A DNA stretch of 64,000 bases from Siphonodentalium dalli (Eukaryota > Mollusca > Scaphopoda > Gadilida > Siphonodentaliidae), in NCBI GenBank assembly GCA_032622095.1, contig CP136066.1, forward strand, positions 51,122,911 to 51,186,910, given 5' to 3'. Under the pieces are notes generated by a model. That model worked only from the letters and a program-made list of their open reading frames with translations. It searched no databases and was not told the DNA's origin. Both the position numbers and the translations under genes were made by a program. Positions 21,406-33,472 of this stretch are shown here, in pieces; the stretch's first letter is position 1, and each line of letters opens with the position of its first letter.

Positions 21406-23370
21406 ATGGTAAATGTATGTTTCATGGGAGTGCCTGTATTTCCGGCCAACTTGGGATATATGATCACGTCAGTACGTATGGACAGCGACATGTCTCTATT
21501 CCGAAGGTTCGCTATTCCGAATGTTCACTATTCCCAAGGTTCATTATACAGCTGCAAATCGACCAAAATGTTGTTTAACATCACGAAACCGATGCTTGGA
21601 AAGTCAAAACCATCGATTTTCCCCAACGATCGCGCAGCTGGCACCTTAGCTGATTCCTTTGCATTGTTTTTCCGAGACAAAGTGTCAAAAATCAGAGCCA
21701 TTGTTGACCAAACGCATGGTGCACCGGAATATTTGGAGTTCTCAAGTCACAGAAAAATGGACGAATTTCGATCTGTGAGTTCGGAAGAAGTTAAGAATGT
21801 GATTTTGTCAATGCCACCTAAGTCATGTTCGTTAGATCCCATTCCTACAACACTTCTTCGTATTCACTGCGATCAACTTTTGGATGTAATAACTGATATT
21901 ATTAACTCCTCGCTCTCAACGGGTGTTGTTCCCCAATGCTTCAAACACGCCAGTGTTACCCCATTGTTAAAGAAGTCTGGTTTAGATCAAAATTTGCTGC
22001 AAAACTATAGACCAGTCTCCAATCTTCCTTTCTTATCTAAAGTCCTAGAACGTGTAGTGCTCCACCAACTTCGTAAACACTTGAAAGACAATAATTTAGA
22101 AGAAAACTTTCAGTCAGCTTACAAGAAAAATCACTGTACGGAGACAGCCTTGACTCGAATTTTTAACGACTTGCTGTGTGCGACAGATGAGGGCAAACTC
22201 TCCATTCTTACATGCCTTGACCTCTCTGCGGCGTTTGACACGCTCGATCATTCCATCCTGTTAAAACGCCTTTCTGTGACTTTCGGAATGTCCGGCACGG
22301 TATTAAAGTGGTTCCATTCTTACGTAACCGAGAGAACTCAATCAGTTATTGTTAATTCTACGACGTCTAACCCCGTGCATCTATCATATGGAGTGCCCCA
22401 AGGCTATGTGCTGGGACCTGTACTATATCTCGTTTACACACAGCCTCTTGGAAACATCATCGAAAAACACAACATTCAGTATCACATGTATGCAGACGAT
22501 ACCCAAATGTACATATCAGTTGAGCCATCGAACTTAGACGAAGCAATTTCTCAAGTTCAGACATGCGTTTCAGAAGTTAAAACATGGATGGAGATCAACA
22601 AACTCAAACTTAACGAAAGCAAAACTGAAATTATGCTTTGTGGAACTGACGCTCGGTTGAAGGGGGTCAGTCTTAATGCCACGCTCATCGGCGACAGTGT
22701 AATTGAATTTTCTGATGTTATTAAAAACCTCGGTGTGACCATCGACAAAAACTTCTCAATGTCATCTCACATCAGCAACCTATGCAGGTCCTTATATATG
22801 GAGCTCCGGCGCATTTCGCATGTACGTCCATATATCTCCGAACAATCCACACAAATATTGATGTCCTCATTTGTGTTATCCAAAATCGATTACTGTAATT
22901 CTATTTTAGCAGGACTCCCAGATTATCAACTTCACAAACTTCAAAAAATTGTTAATATTGCTGCAAAAATTGTGTGCCGTGCAGGCAAATTTGATCATGT
23001 TACCCCACTGTTGTATAAATTACATTGGCTTCCCATATTTGAACGAATTGTGTACAAACATGCTACTTTGTGTTATAGAAAGTCGGATATTGATAATGCT
23101 TTGCCACCATATATTGATACATTGTTGGTCAAATATGTACCTGCTCGACCACTTCGATCACAGGATGCGAATGCGATGGTTGTACCTAAACGAGATCTGA
23201 TGTACTTTGGTCGCCGTTCTTTCGAGGTCTACGGGCCGACCATTTGGAACAACCTTCCCAAAGAGGTGAAACAGTCTGACTGTTTGGAAACATTCAAATC
23301 GGCCCTAAAAACTCACCTATTCATCTCCCATTTCGGACAAATAACATCAGAAAACGTTGAGGAGACTTAA
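21406..23370 (+). CDS. Reverse transcriptase, CR1/L2-like LINE, 5'-truncated but open
   Basis: A 654-codon open frame. About the first 50 codons read through flanking non-LINE sequence; LINE homology starts near 21550. RT blocks follow in order: LLQNYRPVSNLPFLSKVLER, then CLDLSAAFDTLDHSILLKRL with the first catalytic Asp (about residues 272-291), SYGVPQGYVLGPVLY, and MYADDTQMY with the YADD box at residues 362-365. The thumb and a C-terminal domain end in ALKTHLF. The sequence type (PLG-I-I, then a YADDTQ box) is that of the CR1/L2/Rex group. The endonuclease domain is absent because of 5' truncation. No stop or frameshift occurs in the RT, so insertion is fairly recent. Confidence 0.92.
   Translation: MVNVCFMGVPVFPANLGYMITSVRMDSDMSLFRRFAIPNVHYSQGSLYSCKSTKMLFNITKPMLGKSKPSIFPNDRAAGTLADSFALFFRDKVSKIRAIVDQTHGAPEYLEFSSHRKMDEFRSVSSEEVKNVILSMPPKSCSLDPIPTTLLRIHCDQLLDVITDIINSSLSTGVVPQCFKHASVTPLLKKSGLDQNLLQNYRPVSNLPFLSKVLERVVLHQLRKHLKDNNLEENFQSAYKKNHCTETALTRIFNDLLCATDEGKLSILTCLDLSAAFDTLDHSILLKRLSVTFGMSGTVLKWFHSYVTERTQSVIVNSTTSNPVHLSYGVPQGYVLGPVLYLVYTQPLGNIIEKHNIQYHMYADDTQMYISVEPSNLDEAISQVQTCVSEVKTWMEINKLKLNESKTEIMLCGTDARLKGVSLNATLIGDSVIEFSDVIKNLGVTIDKNFSMSSHISNLCRSLYMELRRISHVRPYISEQSTQILMSSFVLSKIDYCNSILAGLPDYQLHKLQKIVNIAAKIVCRAGKFDHVTPLLYKLHWLPIFERIVYKHATLCYRKSDIDNALPPYIDTLLVKYVPARPLRSQDANAMVVPKRDLMYFGRRSFEVYGPTIWNNLPKEVKQSDCLETFKSALKTHLFISHFGQITSENVEET
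21485..21553 (+). repeat. 16-bp minisatellite flanking the LINE (left part)
   Basis: Units of the form AAGGTTC-N-CTATTCC-N repeat here and resume immediately after the LINE tail at 23511-23562. The LINE therefore inserted inside this array. Confidence 0.8.
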
Positions 23371-23510
23371 TTATTGAAATACATGCATATTATTTATTGC
23401 GTATATGTTATAGTGTGAATGTGTGTGACTGCGTTTGTGTGAATTGTTCAGCGCCATGAGCCATACGGGATATGGCGCTATACAAATACTCTATATTATT
23501 ATTATTATTA
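21550..23510 (+). mobile_element. 5'-truncated CR1/L2-like LINE insertion
   Basis: The element runs from within the RT gene to a short 3'UTR ending GGCGCTATACAAATACTC and a (TAT)n tail (ATTATTATTATT) at about 23510. This 3' end is characteristic of this LINE group. Both flanks are the same AAGGTTC minisatellite, so the target duplication cannot be separated from the array. Confidence 0.88.
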
Positions 23511-23562
23511 AGGTTCGCTATTCCGATGGTTCTCTATTCCCAAGGTTCTCTATTCCGAAAGG

Positions 23563-24180
23563 TTTTTGTTATTTTGAAGTTTAATTCTATATTCTAAAGT
23601 ATTGAGAGGGTTCTTTATCATAAGACTCTTTTTATGAAGGATATAACTTAAAACATAGAAACAATAAATGTGATTTTTCGCGGGTTTCCTTGAAATTTAA
23701 TGTCACGTCCGACATGCAGCCCACACAATTGCTGTTTCCATGGCGTTATATCTCAATAATCTTAGAGGCAAGAATACGCCAACTAAAGGCGGTTTATAAG
23801 AGTTGGGCTATAACGCTTAATGAATACTGGAGCGCCATAACATTGATATTCTGTTTTAATAACAATCTATGCCATAAAGTATGATTAAAATACTATAATC
23901 CATCACCATTTGAAACGTCTGTGTCTCAGAAGATGCCCATAGAGAAATATAAAATAGCTGAAATCATACCCCCCCATTATGGCTCCCAGAATACAACAGA
24001 ATTAAAGCTAGAAAAAAGGGAATTTTCAATGGAAGGGGAATAACTCTATCTTTAAAGTATTGAGTTATTCCCCCTGAAATTAATAATAGTGATGGAAATT
24101 TAATTCTATTTAATTCTATTTAATTCTATTTTAATTTAATTCTATATATGTCTCTATGCCAAATAATTTAATGATCGTTG
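23563..24180. repeat. Dispersed repeat, second copy at 49262-49480
   Basis: The segment 23862-24080 (ATCTATGCCATAAAGTATG through GAGTTATTCCCC) is repeated in the same orientation at 49262-49480 with moderate divergence. A TTTAATTCTA microsatellite lies at 24095-24150. No coding potential is seen. Confidence 0.65.
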
Positions 24181-25859
24181 AGAATTTTATAATTTCCCTG
24201 GAGGAATTACATTAGTGTAAGGGGCGCAAAGCAAAATCAACCACAAAATCACTTAAATCTTGCAATTTCAAAGTTGGACCTTCACATTCTAGGCCCCCAA
24301 TTATTAAGGAACAGGTATTTCATAATTTTTTACCTCTACTGTTTTTTCATCGTTACAAACTTCCCTATTCCAACAGCAAAAACTTTGTACTGGTGGAATA
24401 TATAATTCTCGACGGGCATTGATACATAGAGATTCATGGCATGGTCTAAGAAAATGCTACCAGTTTAAACATTTATATGACCATCTGGGATTGTCCCATG
24501 AGTCATGTAGAACTAGAAGGTCATGACAGTTCGAACAGCTTGGCCTGGAAATAATTATTATGTTTAGCATACAGATTATTCCAATCTCAATGTGTCAAGT
24601 CGACAATAGCAAGTACGCAGGGATATATTTAATAATTTTTCCACAAATAGCCACTAGTATATATGCTAGCCATCCTGACCGAGCTCCCGCTTAATGCGTA
24701 AGGTTTAAACCGAGAACACAGTGTTAAAATCATGAAATATTTTATATGTGAGAATGATGAAACAAATCAACGGTAACGTAATGGCGTTATTAACGGTGCA
24801 TTATAATTATTATATTTAACTTGATCTGTCCATCACAGGAAACAGAATTCATAGATGGAAAGTTGAAAGCATATCCTCTCACCAGTCACTACACTCGTGT
24901 GCCGAGACCAAAATGGGAGATGTTCTTCTTTTCCTTCACTCACCAAGTTAATTGACTCACTTTGTCAGTCACCAATTCACTGGGCTTCACATGTTTGTCA
25001 CATATGTGTCAGTGTGTGTCGACTGCTCTGTTGCTGGCTAGAATTGTATTTTGACCCGAGTCACACTCACAGTGAGTGGGTGAGGCTGAGACAGAAGTCG
25101 TTGAAAACTAAATTTACTAATCTGTAATCACTAATACAATCCTAATAGTAATAGACTAGTAGTATTACTAGTATTAATGAGTAAATCAGTCAGCTCTAAA
25201 ATGTTCATTTTCTGATTTCCTTGACCTGACAGTGTCAGCTATTAACAATTAAATTTAGAGAAGTAGACGGAACAATTTGCCGCTTGCAACTCTAACCAGT
25301 CCAGGTGAAAACATACTTAAAATTTAACAGAACAAGTCAAATCACCGTGGTGATCACAGACCAGTCCAACGTCCACAGTCCACTCCACTGTCTCCACTGA
25401 CCATCATTTTGATTTTCATATTTTTTCAGTCACAGATTCATCATGCAGTTTCTTTCCGACTGACTGAGTTTCACTTCCACTGTTCAACCAAGTCCGGAGG
25501 CTTCACACGCAATGTATGCCCAATCGATTGGCTTATACCAATAAAATTCAGCACGAGAACAACAACGGAGAATTTCGAATATGCACTCGGCGATAACTCC
25601 TTGCACCTGTGCGAACCCATTTTGTAACGAAAATTACATCACCAATCGCAACGTTGCTATGGGCCAGGGGACGTAATTTCAAACTTAAACGGTTCGGAAT
25701 CTGACGAAGTGTGCCGAATGCTATGCGCCTATGTCCACTAAATCCACTTCCATCATTTAATTTTGAATAAGGTTGATTTTGTTTTTCAAATTTAACAGTG
25801 TTGCTATCGGGAGGCTGATCGAAGAAGAAAAATAAATTCGTTTTGTTTATTTGTCAAGG
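24181..25859. other. Unassigned sequence
   Basis: No gene or mobile element recognised. A CACT/CTCA-rich stretch lies at 24880-25110 and another at 25330-25400. An 80-codon-scale frame near 24897-25127 has no supporting feature. Confidence 0.5.
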
Positions 25860-26130
25860 TTATTCCAACATGGCGGCCACCATAAAGGCCCCATAGGTCC
25901 GAACCGCCCGGATGTAAACATTTTGAGGTTGATAGAGTATATAAATTAGTGACGTCACAACTATACTTGCGTCGCTTACGAACCGTAAAACAACCTTTGG
26001 GTTGTGATCAATTGAATGACATGTAGCGACGTAATACCTCATAAACTTCCTGAGTAATTGCCATTTGAAATTTACCTGGTCAGATATTCAATGTTGGCGG
26101 CCATCTTGGATTCAAAGACCGATAACTCCA
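25860..26130 (-). repeat. Dispersed ATGGCCGCC repeat related to the 16.9 kb arm
   Basis: On the minus strand this reads AATCCAAGATGGCCGCCAAC then GACCAGGTAAATTT and GTTTATGAGGTATTA, matching 16865-16960 on the plus strand. A second CATGGCGGCC lies at 25870. Confidence 0.65.
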
Positions 26131-27819
26131 TAAAGCCCCCATAGCCAGATGGAAAACAATCGGCAAATTGAAGGACTGATATAGTTTTACAAATATATCA
26201 TAACCACAAAAAATCCGCATAGGGGGAGGGGGTCTACATGCAGCTGAAGCTCTAATTACTTTGTACTCAACAGACTTTCAAATAATGGAAATCTGGTTAC
26301 CTTATGCTACGAAGCAGAGACTATAGAAACCACAACATTTGAGTACAATATCCCTTTAATAAAAAAATAAGTAAATTCCCGACTCGTTCATCATTTGATT
26401 GAGCTTATATTGAAAGAAATATAGGACTCACCCAGATAAAATATAGTTTCCTCAGGTACGGACTCGTATTTTTCCCTTCTTTGACGCTGGTGGCTTTTTT
26501 GGTCTGTAAATATGGATAACCGTGGGTATATAGTGGAATGACGACGGGATATGTTGTTCTACCAAGGTAATTAATATTTGGTCTTTATATGCAGTGATGC
26601 AATCATTACGATATCGGCGATCTATATTTCCATTACCCCAAAACAAAAATAAGTTAGGACGTGACTTCCAGTCGAAGTTATATAAGTGCATCGAGGGTTA
26701 ATTGGTCCAATAATTAACTGATTAAACAGAATGCACACGCTGTTGTAATTTTCATGTCAGCATATTGTATTGATATGATGCAATGACGATTAATGACTTA
26801 TGGGGTAACCAATAAGTGGTAAGTGGGTGTCTGATCAGGTAACACATCATGTAGGGTTAGCAAAAATCACACCTAGCACCCCGGGATGACAGTATAAAGT
26901 CATAATGAAATGCTGGCTGACGGCCCAAAGGCTTTTTATATGTCAAATCAGGATAAGCTGAAAGAAAAATGGCCAAACCAATTAGTCATATAACATTTAA
27001 TCACAAAGTGAAGTTGGTACCAAATGTATGGATGACAAGAGATAGAAGAGGGAATCTGCAAAACATATGAACATGGAGGAAAAATATAAGGGAACAGTGA
27101 CCCAATTTTGTGCAGATACCTCATTTCTCGTTCACTTGTCATAAATTTAGGACGGAGAGCAGTGGCCCGGAGCGGTTTTACGAAATTTGGAAAATAATTT
27201 CGAACGTACGCACCAAAATATCTCAATTAATAAAACCCAAAAGTTAAAATTTATAATTTATAAATGAAATAATCAAAGAAGGAAAAGAGACAAAAGTCAA
27301 TAAGATCTTCATCAGTTGCAAGTTGCTAACATATTTGGAACTTGGCTATTCTAAGCTCATTTATTTGTAAATATTGGTTTCGGATATTATTGCATGTATA
27401 CGTAGTATAATATTTTTCTCCATTTCTGATGTCTAACTTCATAACTGCACTTTAAGTTCGGTGGTTAACTTTTGAAAAATAAGACTAAAAAATGAAATAA
27501 AATGCAAAAACGCCCGCCCACCCTAATATGTTTTGGACCCGTTACCGGAAACACGCATTCATGTTAATTTGGCCTTAACTAAATAATATTTGTACACCCA
27601 AACTGGTTGGAATCTGGGCATTGAACATTGATTCTCATGGTAAATTGACCCGATGAGTGTCCTGTGATAGGTGACGTTGACACCAGACTACTTATCAATA
27701 AGCGACACTAATAAACACATATGAGCAACAAAGATAGTTCATTATCAGCTGACGATATGTAGGGGAAACTGGCACTCAGGGGTCCCTTTGTGCCATGGGG
27801 AATATATCAGGGTATGTGC
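26131..27819. other. Unassigned sequence with a weak exon candidate
   Basis: Mostly AT-rich and featureless. On the minus strand 26432-26503 has an acceptor (TTTACAG), 24 codons including REKYESVPEETIFYL, and a consensus donor GTGAGT. Entry and exit phases are equal. It could be a small exon of an unrecognised gene, but nothing adjoining it was found. Confidence 0.3.
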
Positions 27820-27900
27820 ATTTAATTGACATCAGATGACTTAAAGAGGCACCAATAATTAGCAATAAAGAGCGTTTATTGTCAACTTAAAATATAGATG
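27820..27900. repeat. Dispersed repeat carrying the empty site of the 53.3 kb piggyBac-type MITE
   Basis: The minus strand reads GCTAATTATTGGTGCCTC then TTTAAGTCATCTGATG. The same repeat at 53320-53349 and 53720-53735 is interrupted exactly at TTAA by a 370-base element. The uninterrupted TTAA is at 27841-27844. Confidence 0.8.
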
Positions 27901-29332
27901 TTACTTTTTCCGGAGAGATTCATGCAATAGATGATGTCACTGAGGTGACTAATTTGACATTATTTACCATAGCAACGGCGGGCACCCCAGCTAGATATGC
28001 GTTATAAATTATACTTACCTCGTATCATCAATGGTATTATAGACTTACTTCAGGGAATAAAACCGATAATTTAGTATGCAAACTTTATCTCCACTCGAAG
28101 GATTTAGCAATCAACTAAGGTTATACACAATTCCAACCGTGCAAAGCGACTGTTCCATTTCATAGAACACTAGTGTTTGAACTACGCATTTATAAATATA
28201 CATATTTATACTTTATATGAATTATTGGACATAAACATGAGGGCAATGATTCTGCTAGCAAAAGTCACTGCATGTAATTCGTTCATAACAATAATACTGT
28301 TTTCTGCATATGTTGATATAAAATTTATGAAAATAACTCATTTTGGCATGATTCTGTGTTATTCCGGTCTGAACAGCTCAGTTGAGTGTTTCACATTACT
28401 TTAAATGCTCTTGCGCTATTTTTGTTTTACCAGTTTTCATTCCCAAGACTCACTCAATGGGTGAGATATGTCAAAGGTCGTGGTACTTGGTTTTATACAC
28501 TTCAGCTTGATGGGTGTGGCAGTTGAGAGAGGATATCTTATGTATGTTTATTGCTGGGTAATTCATTAATACCATTTATGAGAATTAATTGTGCTAAAAT
28601 GAGTACTGTATACTAAATCCGGCCTTGTATGGGAGTATCTCATATTATACTCAACAGAATATATACAAAAAATGAATGAATTTGAGCCATGGGTGAGTGC
28701 AAAATACACTCATTTGCTCTATGAACAATGTAAACATATTGGTCATTACATAATAGATGGTCCCATAAATGGCCGGGTTTAGTGTACAATGCCCCTTTAA
28801 GTAACTCATTTATGATTTATATAAGCATAATTAAATTAAATTATTATAATTATGTTATCATCAATGACATGATGTTACTGTTTGATCAGGGAAAGGTACA
28901 CATATCATATATCAAAAGCATCCAAACAGGTCAGAAAATGGTTCAAGATGGTCTATGTGATAGACCATGTTTAAACATTTTGTGACCTGTTTGGATAGAC
29001 TATCTCTTCCTGTCAACACTTTCTACAACAACAACATTTCTAGGAAACTCGTTTTGAAGGCTCGGCAGCACTGCGGTTAACAAAAAAACACACGAGCAAC
29101 ATCTGGGGTTATATATTCCACACCAAAGTGTTTCAAAAGATAAAATTTCAATCAAAATGTTGTAATGTTCTGAAAATAGCCACAGAAACTGTCCCGATTC
29201 ATAAAAAAACATTTCCTAATGACAGCAGCTCTATAACCATCATTATTGCACACCCTGAACTGAATTTATACAAAAGGGAGGAGATATAGCATCTTTAAAC
29301 ATTGAGCATGGCCGCTACTCAATTTATAGCAG
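27901..29332. other. Unassigned sequence
   Basis: No recognisable gene. There are AT-rich frames of 60-75 codons only. A short inverted pair, TCCAAACAGGTCA (28919) and TGACCTGTTTGGA (28982), flanks a 50-base region. Confidence 0.45.
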
Positions 29333-29752
29333 CGGACTGGCTAGAGTGTAGTATACGGTACTCTAGCCAAACTGATAGAGTACTGTAGATTATTTCGTTG
29401 CTTGGAACGCACGTACGTAGAATGACGCCAACGCAATTATCTGCTATTGACATGTCAACCAAATACTCCGATAAAACACGGTATTTAGCAGTTTGCTGGT
29501 AAAGTGTCGTATGCATAAGGCCCCGGTACTTTAGCAGTTCGGCTAAAGTGCCGTATGCGCCACTTTAGCAGTTCGGCAAGAGGGCCGTTTTCGGTAAGTT
29601 AGCAGTTTGGCTAGAGTGCAGTATACGGTACTTTAACAGCCCGGCTAAAGTGCCGTATACGGTACTCTAGCCGCACTTTAGCAGTTCGGCTAGAGTGCCG
29701 TATACGGTACTTTAGCAGCACGGCGAAAATGTAGTATACGGTAATCTACCCA
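29333..29752. repeat. Minisatellite with GTATAC palindrome units
   Basis: About ten degenerate copies of a ~34-base unit composed of ACTTTAGCAGTTCGGCTAGA followed by GTGCCGTATACGGT. Each unit contains the palindrome CCGTATACGG, and some units appear in inverted order near 29333-29380. The array is GC-richer than its surroundings. Confidence 0.85.
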
Positions 29753-29858
29753 CGGCCTTCATTGTAATTAAAACAGTAAAGTCTTTGAGAAATATTTCCT
29801 GTCGGTTCCCAGTTAGCCATTTGTGGTGGGTCATTAATAACATATTTATCAATCTCAG

Positions 29859-30083
29859 CTGTTCGGACTATTTCTGTCAATTTGTTTGGATCTATTCTTT
29901 ACATTCCTCTACTTCACTGGTTTCCCTGTGGTACATATAGTCAAAGACTTGGAACTTGATAGGAGTCTTCTAAAGTGGGAAAGAGAAATAAATGAACAAC
30001 GTAGAAATAATTTAGATCTCCTCTTACATCGTGATATGACCATAACTGTTGAAAGTGATATAACAGCCCAATTAATCAGCTAA
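29859..30083 (+). CDS. Candidate 3'-terminal exon of a membrane protein
   Basis: A good acceptor (TTTATCAATCTCAG, ending 29858) opens a 74-codon frame that runs to TAA at 30081-30083. It begins with a strongly hydrophobic stretch of about 25 residues (LFGLFLSICLDLFFTFLYF then TGFPVV) that could be a transmembrane helix. A hydrophilic tail with a charged, probably helical segment follows (KDLELDRSLLKWEREINEQ). Composition looks coding and unlike the surrounding AT-rich noise. I do not recognise the protein. No upstream exon and no poly(A) signal close by were found, so this remains tentative. Confidence 0.4.
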   Translation: MFGLFLSICLDLFFTFLYFTGFPVVHIVKDLELDRSLLKWEREINEQRRNNLDLLLHRDMTITVESDITAQLIS

Positions 30084-31269
30084 CTTATCTCACTATTAAT
30101 TGTTTTATTATTCCATTTGACTATTTACCCATCTTCAAAAGACGAGCCAAAAACTCTGGAAATGTTTACATCAATTATACAGATAATTCAAAGTGGTTCA
30201 GTACTCTCCATGTAGATTTCAGGGGACTTGTGGACAAGTTAACATGTTCAATATACTGACATTGATGACTATATATTATTTAGGTTAAATGTTTAACAAA
30301 CCACCTTACATGTATGCTGTTTGTCAAACTTATTATCAGAAAATTCCCAACAATTTAACGAATGAGTCCTCTGCACTTGGGAATGCTTCTAGCTTGTAAG
30401 GTCAAATTAAGTGTAGTCAATGGGAGGCTGGGAGCACGAACCAATTCAATAGTGGTATGAGTTATTTTCATGACTTGTCAACCTGAGGGTGTGTTTCTCT
30501 TGCAACTAACTCATAAATTCGGACTCCGAAACTTCCAAGTATTTACACGGAATATAATAGTTAATAATTAATTAAATGCTTAACTCTCTTTCCAACAGGA
30601 AATTTGTGAACTCCAGATCACATAGTTAGCATAACAGTAAGTAGCAGAATCAAGCGGTGGCACAAACATCTAAATTGGGCGAACCTGAAGATGGTGTGGT
30701 AATTTACAATCTGGTCTGGTTAGCTGTGTGGTCGGACATCTATGTACACTTGACCAGTTGATGTAAGTATCAGGCCACACTTTTATAATATATTGTATAG
30801 AGTGAGGAACTTGACACAAGATCTCAGTTTATGCTTATTTTATTATCAAATATACATGTGACATGGTTGAAAATATAAATGAGAAAAATATATATGTATA
30901 ATTTGTGCTGAAAAGCACATAAGGTGTTTGCAGTGGGTATACGGTATACGAGGACAGTAATAACATCTATAAAACCATTATCTCCCAGCTGCAACTCAAA
31001 GAAAAATGCATTCTTTTCATTATAAATAATTCTTGGATAATAAGAATTCACACCTTGGATCAATTGTATATAAAACACAACGGTTACAGCACTGAAATAT
31101 AGTCTAGCTCAGTTTAATATATGTGCATATACTCTAGAAAAGGTCAGATCATTGCAAAATGTTAAATAAGACAGATATTCAATCAATATATTTATATTTC
31201 AATTACCATCACTGATGGAGAACAGTTTTGAAAATTTACATGTATGTTTAGTATCACCTCTAGATGGTA
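30084..31269. other. Unassigned sequence
   Basis: No gene or clear repeat. The AT-rich open frames on both strands (for example 30824-31078 minus) have no supporting splice or family signal. Confidence 0.45.
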
Positions 31270-31720
31270 GCTATCAAATTTAACCGATTTTTAATGAAAA
31301 ACATGGCCTCTGGCAGCCATATTGGATTTTAATCTTTGCATGGCTGAATCCCTTGGCACACCTAGAGACAACACAGTGTGTCGATGAATTCAAATGTGAA
31401 ATGCAAGATGGGCACTGGTTGCCATGTTTTAAAAAGAATTTGTAAAAATAAATTGTTGGTTCCAATATAGATATCACTCAAAAGAAACATGAAGTTTGGT
31501 GATCAGGTTAGGAATGTGGCCTGTATGTAGTGACAAAGGATATATTGGTAGACATTCAAAGAGCAAAATCAAAAGATGGCACTGGTGGCCATGTTTTACA
31601 GCAAAATTGGTTGACCAGAATATCCACATATAGTTTGGTGATGATCGGATTAGGGATGTGGCCTGTAGGTTGTGCCAAGGATTTTGTCATATAAAGAGCA
31701 AGTCCGTATTTTCAACAAAT
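31270..31720. repeat. Dispersed ATGGC repeats, two orientations
   Basis: CATGGCCTCTGGCAGCCATA (31303), then GATGGGCACTGGTTGCCATG and GATGGCACTGGTGGCCATG at about 31405 and 31573. The last is followed by GATGATCGGATTAGGGATG and GTGCCAAGGATTTTGTCA. These are diverged relatives of the 58.9-60.4 kb array, here as two to three units. Confidence 0.65.
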
Positions 31721-33139
31721 TCAGTTGATATTGGTTCAAGTTCGTATCGCGCCAACTTATTAAAAGTAGTGACAGCTTTTTACTTAATTGTTTTTAGCTA
31801 TCTTTCTTTTTGGTATGCTCTAATTTGTAATATTGTTTTTAAGGCCCAAATGTTCCAAAAAGCCACCATTGCACAGTACATGTGGCTGAGTGGTCATTGA
31901 TTGAAATTGACAACATCAGCTAAAATATTCACCGAATGTATACTTTAGCCTTAGCCTCGTAAACTGTCATATGAAGTGTTGTACATCAGCACAAGGATGA
32001 CATGTTCAACGCAAAAAACTCTAGATAAATGTTCCGTTGATGACATCTTATACAATCACTTCAACACATGTCGGGTACGTCACCATTCCGACCAGTTGTG
32101 GCTGACACATAACAACAATCTTCTAAAGCGGGATATTAACGGCACATATCACGTTCGACCAATGGCAGAATTTCGCACAATTTTCACAGCCATAAATTAT
32201 TGAAATAAACACATTGAAAATGCACCACATTTTCTTGAATCATACCGCCGTTAACGATAGTAACCCCGCGCGAGAATGACAACGCATACCTTCATTATTT
32301 GAATGACACAGTACCACCATCGTCTTTTAGATTATAGTCTTGGAGAATACTGGCATATTGCCTTTTATTAAGCAGACAAAGGTATTCGCCTGATCCAGTT
32401 TGTCATGTTCTTCTTCCCATTCGTGCCTCTCTGTTCCAGCATCTGTTCACATATGTAAGAATTGTTGGTAGTTTTTCTATATGTTCCTGGAAGACGAAAA
32501 GAAGTACTCTCTTTTACATCAAACCTTATTTACATTGCATGCTATCTTCCATCAGAACTGGTGGTTATCACACAAAAACCTCAAATATTATAGTGCTTCA
32601 GTTAACCACCATCAAACTATACCATTCCTCGTGGTGGGAGATCATGTCCAATAATATCTACAATCTGTCGATAAAGTCGACTTAACTCAGATGTTGATTT
32701 GTTATGCACAAATAATTACACCCACTTCATTCTCTATAGTAAATTCCCGTTGAGTTTATCAAAGCTAAGTAATTATATCGGATAATTACATTAGGTCGAG
32801 ATGTTATCAGTGCAGCGAAAACGACCCAAAAGTATAGCGCCCAATGATATTTGTAATCCGTTGCACAGTAACCCGCTATGCTACTTTCTTCGCACTCGCT
32901 TCGCAGTGCACAATTTGTTTTCACGAACGGCATGCAAGCCTACAAAAGAATAGTAAATCAATATCAACTAAATACAATGTCCCAAATGAATTAAACATTT
33001 CTAAGCTGTTTACAAAGAATAAATGTTGTCGTATTTGCCACGTTTTATAACGAAATGCATGACAACTTTTTTGTTTTCGTTTCATTTATTTACATTTTCC
33101 CACCAGGCACCACTTGGCATTTTGACCACATGGGCTTGG
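31721..33139. other. Unassigned sequence
   Basis: No recognisable gene. Frames at 31976-32203 (plus) and 32727-32933 (minus) lack supporting features. Confidence 0.45.
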
Positions 33140-33144
33140 AAATT

Positions 33145-33240
33145 GATCAATGATAGCCTTAATTAGGCTAACTATCACTTTTTTGGCCACAAGACTCGCC
33201 AAAAAATGGCTTATTAGCCTAATTAAGGCAGTTATTGATC
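33145..33240. repeat. Inverted repeat hairpin
   Basis: GATCAATGATAGCCTTAATT then AGGCTAA on the left is mirrored by TTAGCCTAATTAAGGC then AGTTATTGATC on the right, giving about 27 paired bases with one or two mismatches around a ~40-base loop. Only the right arm is kept in the copy near 35949. Confidence 0.7.
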
Positions 33241-33472
33241 TAGTTCCAATTTCCTGTGGTAAGACCATCACTTGGTGGTACCGTATATACATTATATATT
33301 CTGCCATTTCTGGGCTCTAGACCTAGAATTTATATTATAGGATGAAATTTGTAATTACTGTTTACAAACGTCCCCATACATTGTACCCAGTCCCCGTGAG
33401 AAAACCGCAACATATTTCCCCCTTTGTCTCAGTGTAACGATATGTTACAAAGCGTTACCTGATTTATGATAT
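33208..33472 (+). repeat. Segment duplicated at 35949-36213
   Basis: TGGCTTATTAGCCTAATTAA through GATATTCCACAGAG is repeated in the same orientation 2.7 kb downstream with roughly 93% identity. The shared part includes ACCGTATATACATTATATA and AGTCCCCGTGAGAAAACCGC. Confidence 0.8.

Noticed and set aside
26432-26503. 24-codon minus-strand exon with consensus donor
   Set aside because: It is splice-compatible and coding-like but too short, with no neighbouring exon or family match. It is mentioned only as a weak candidate in the region entry.
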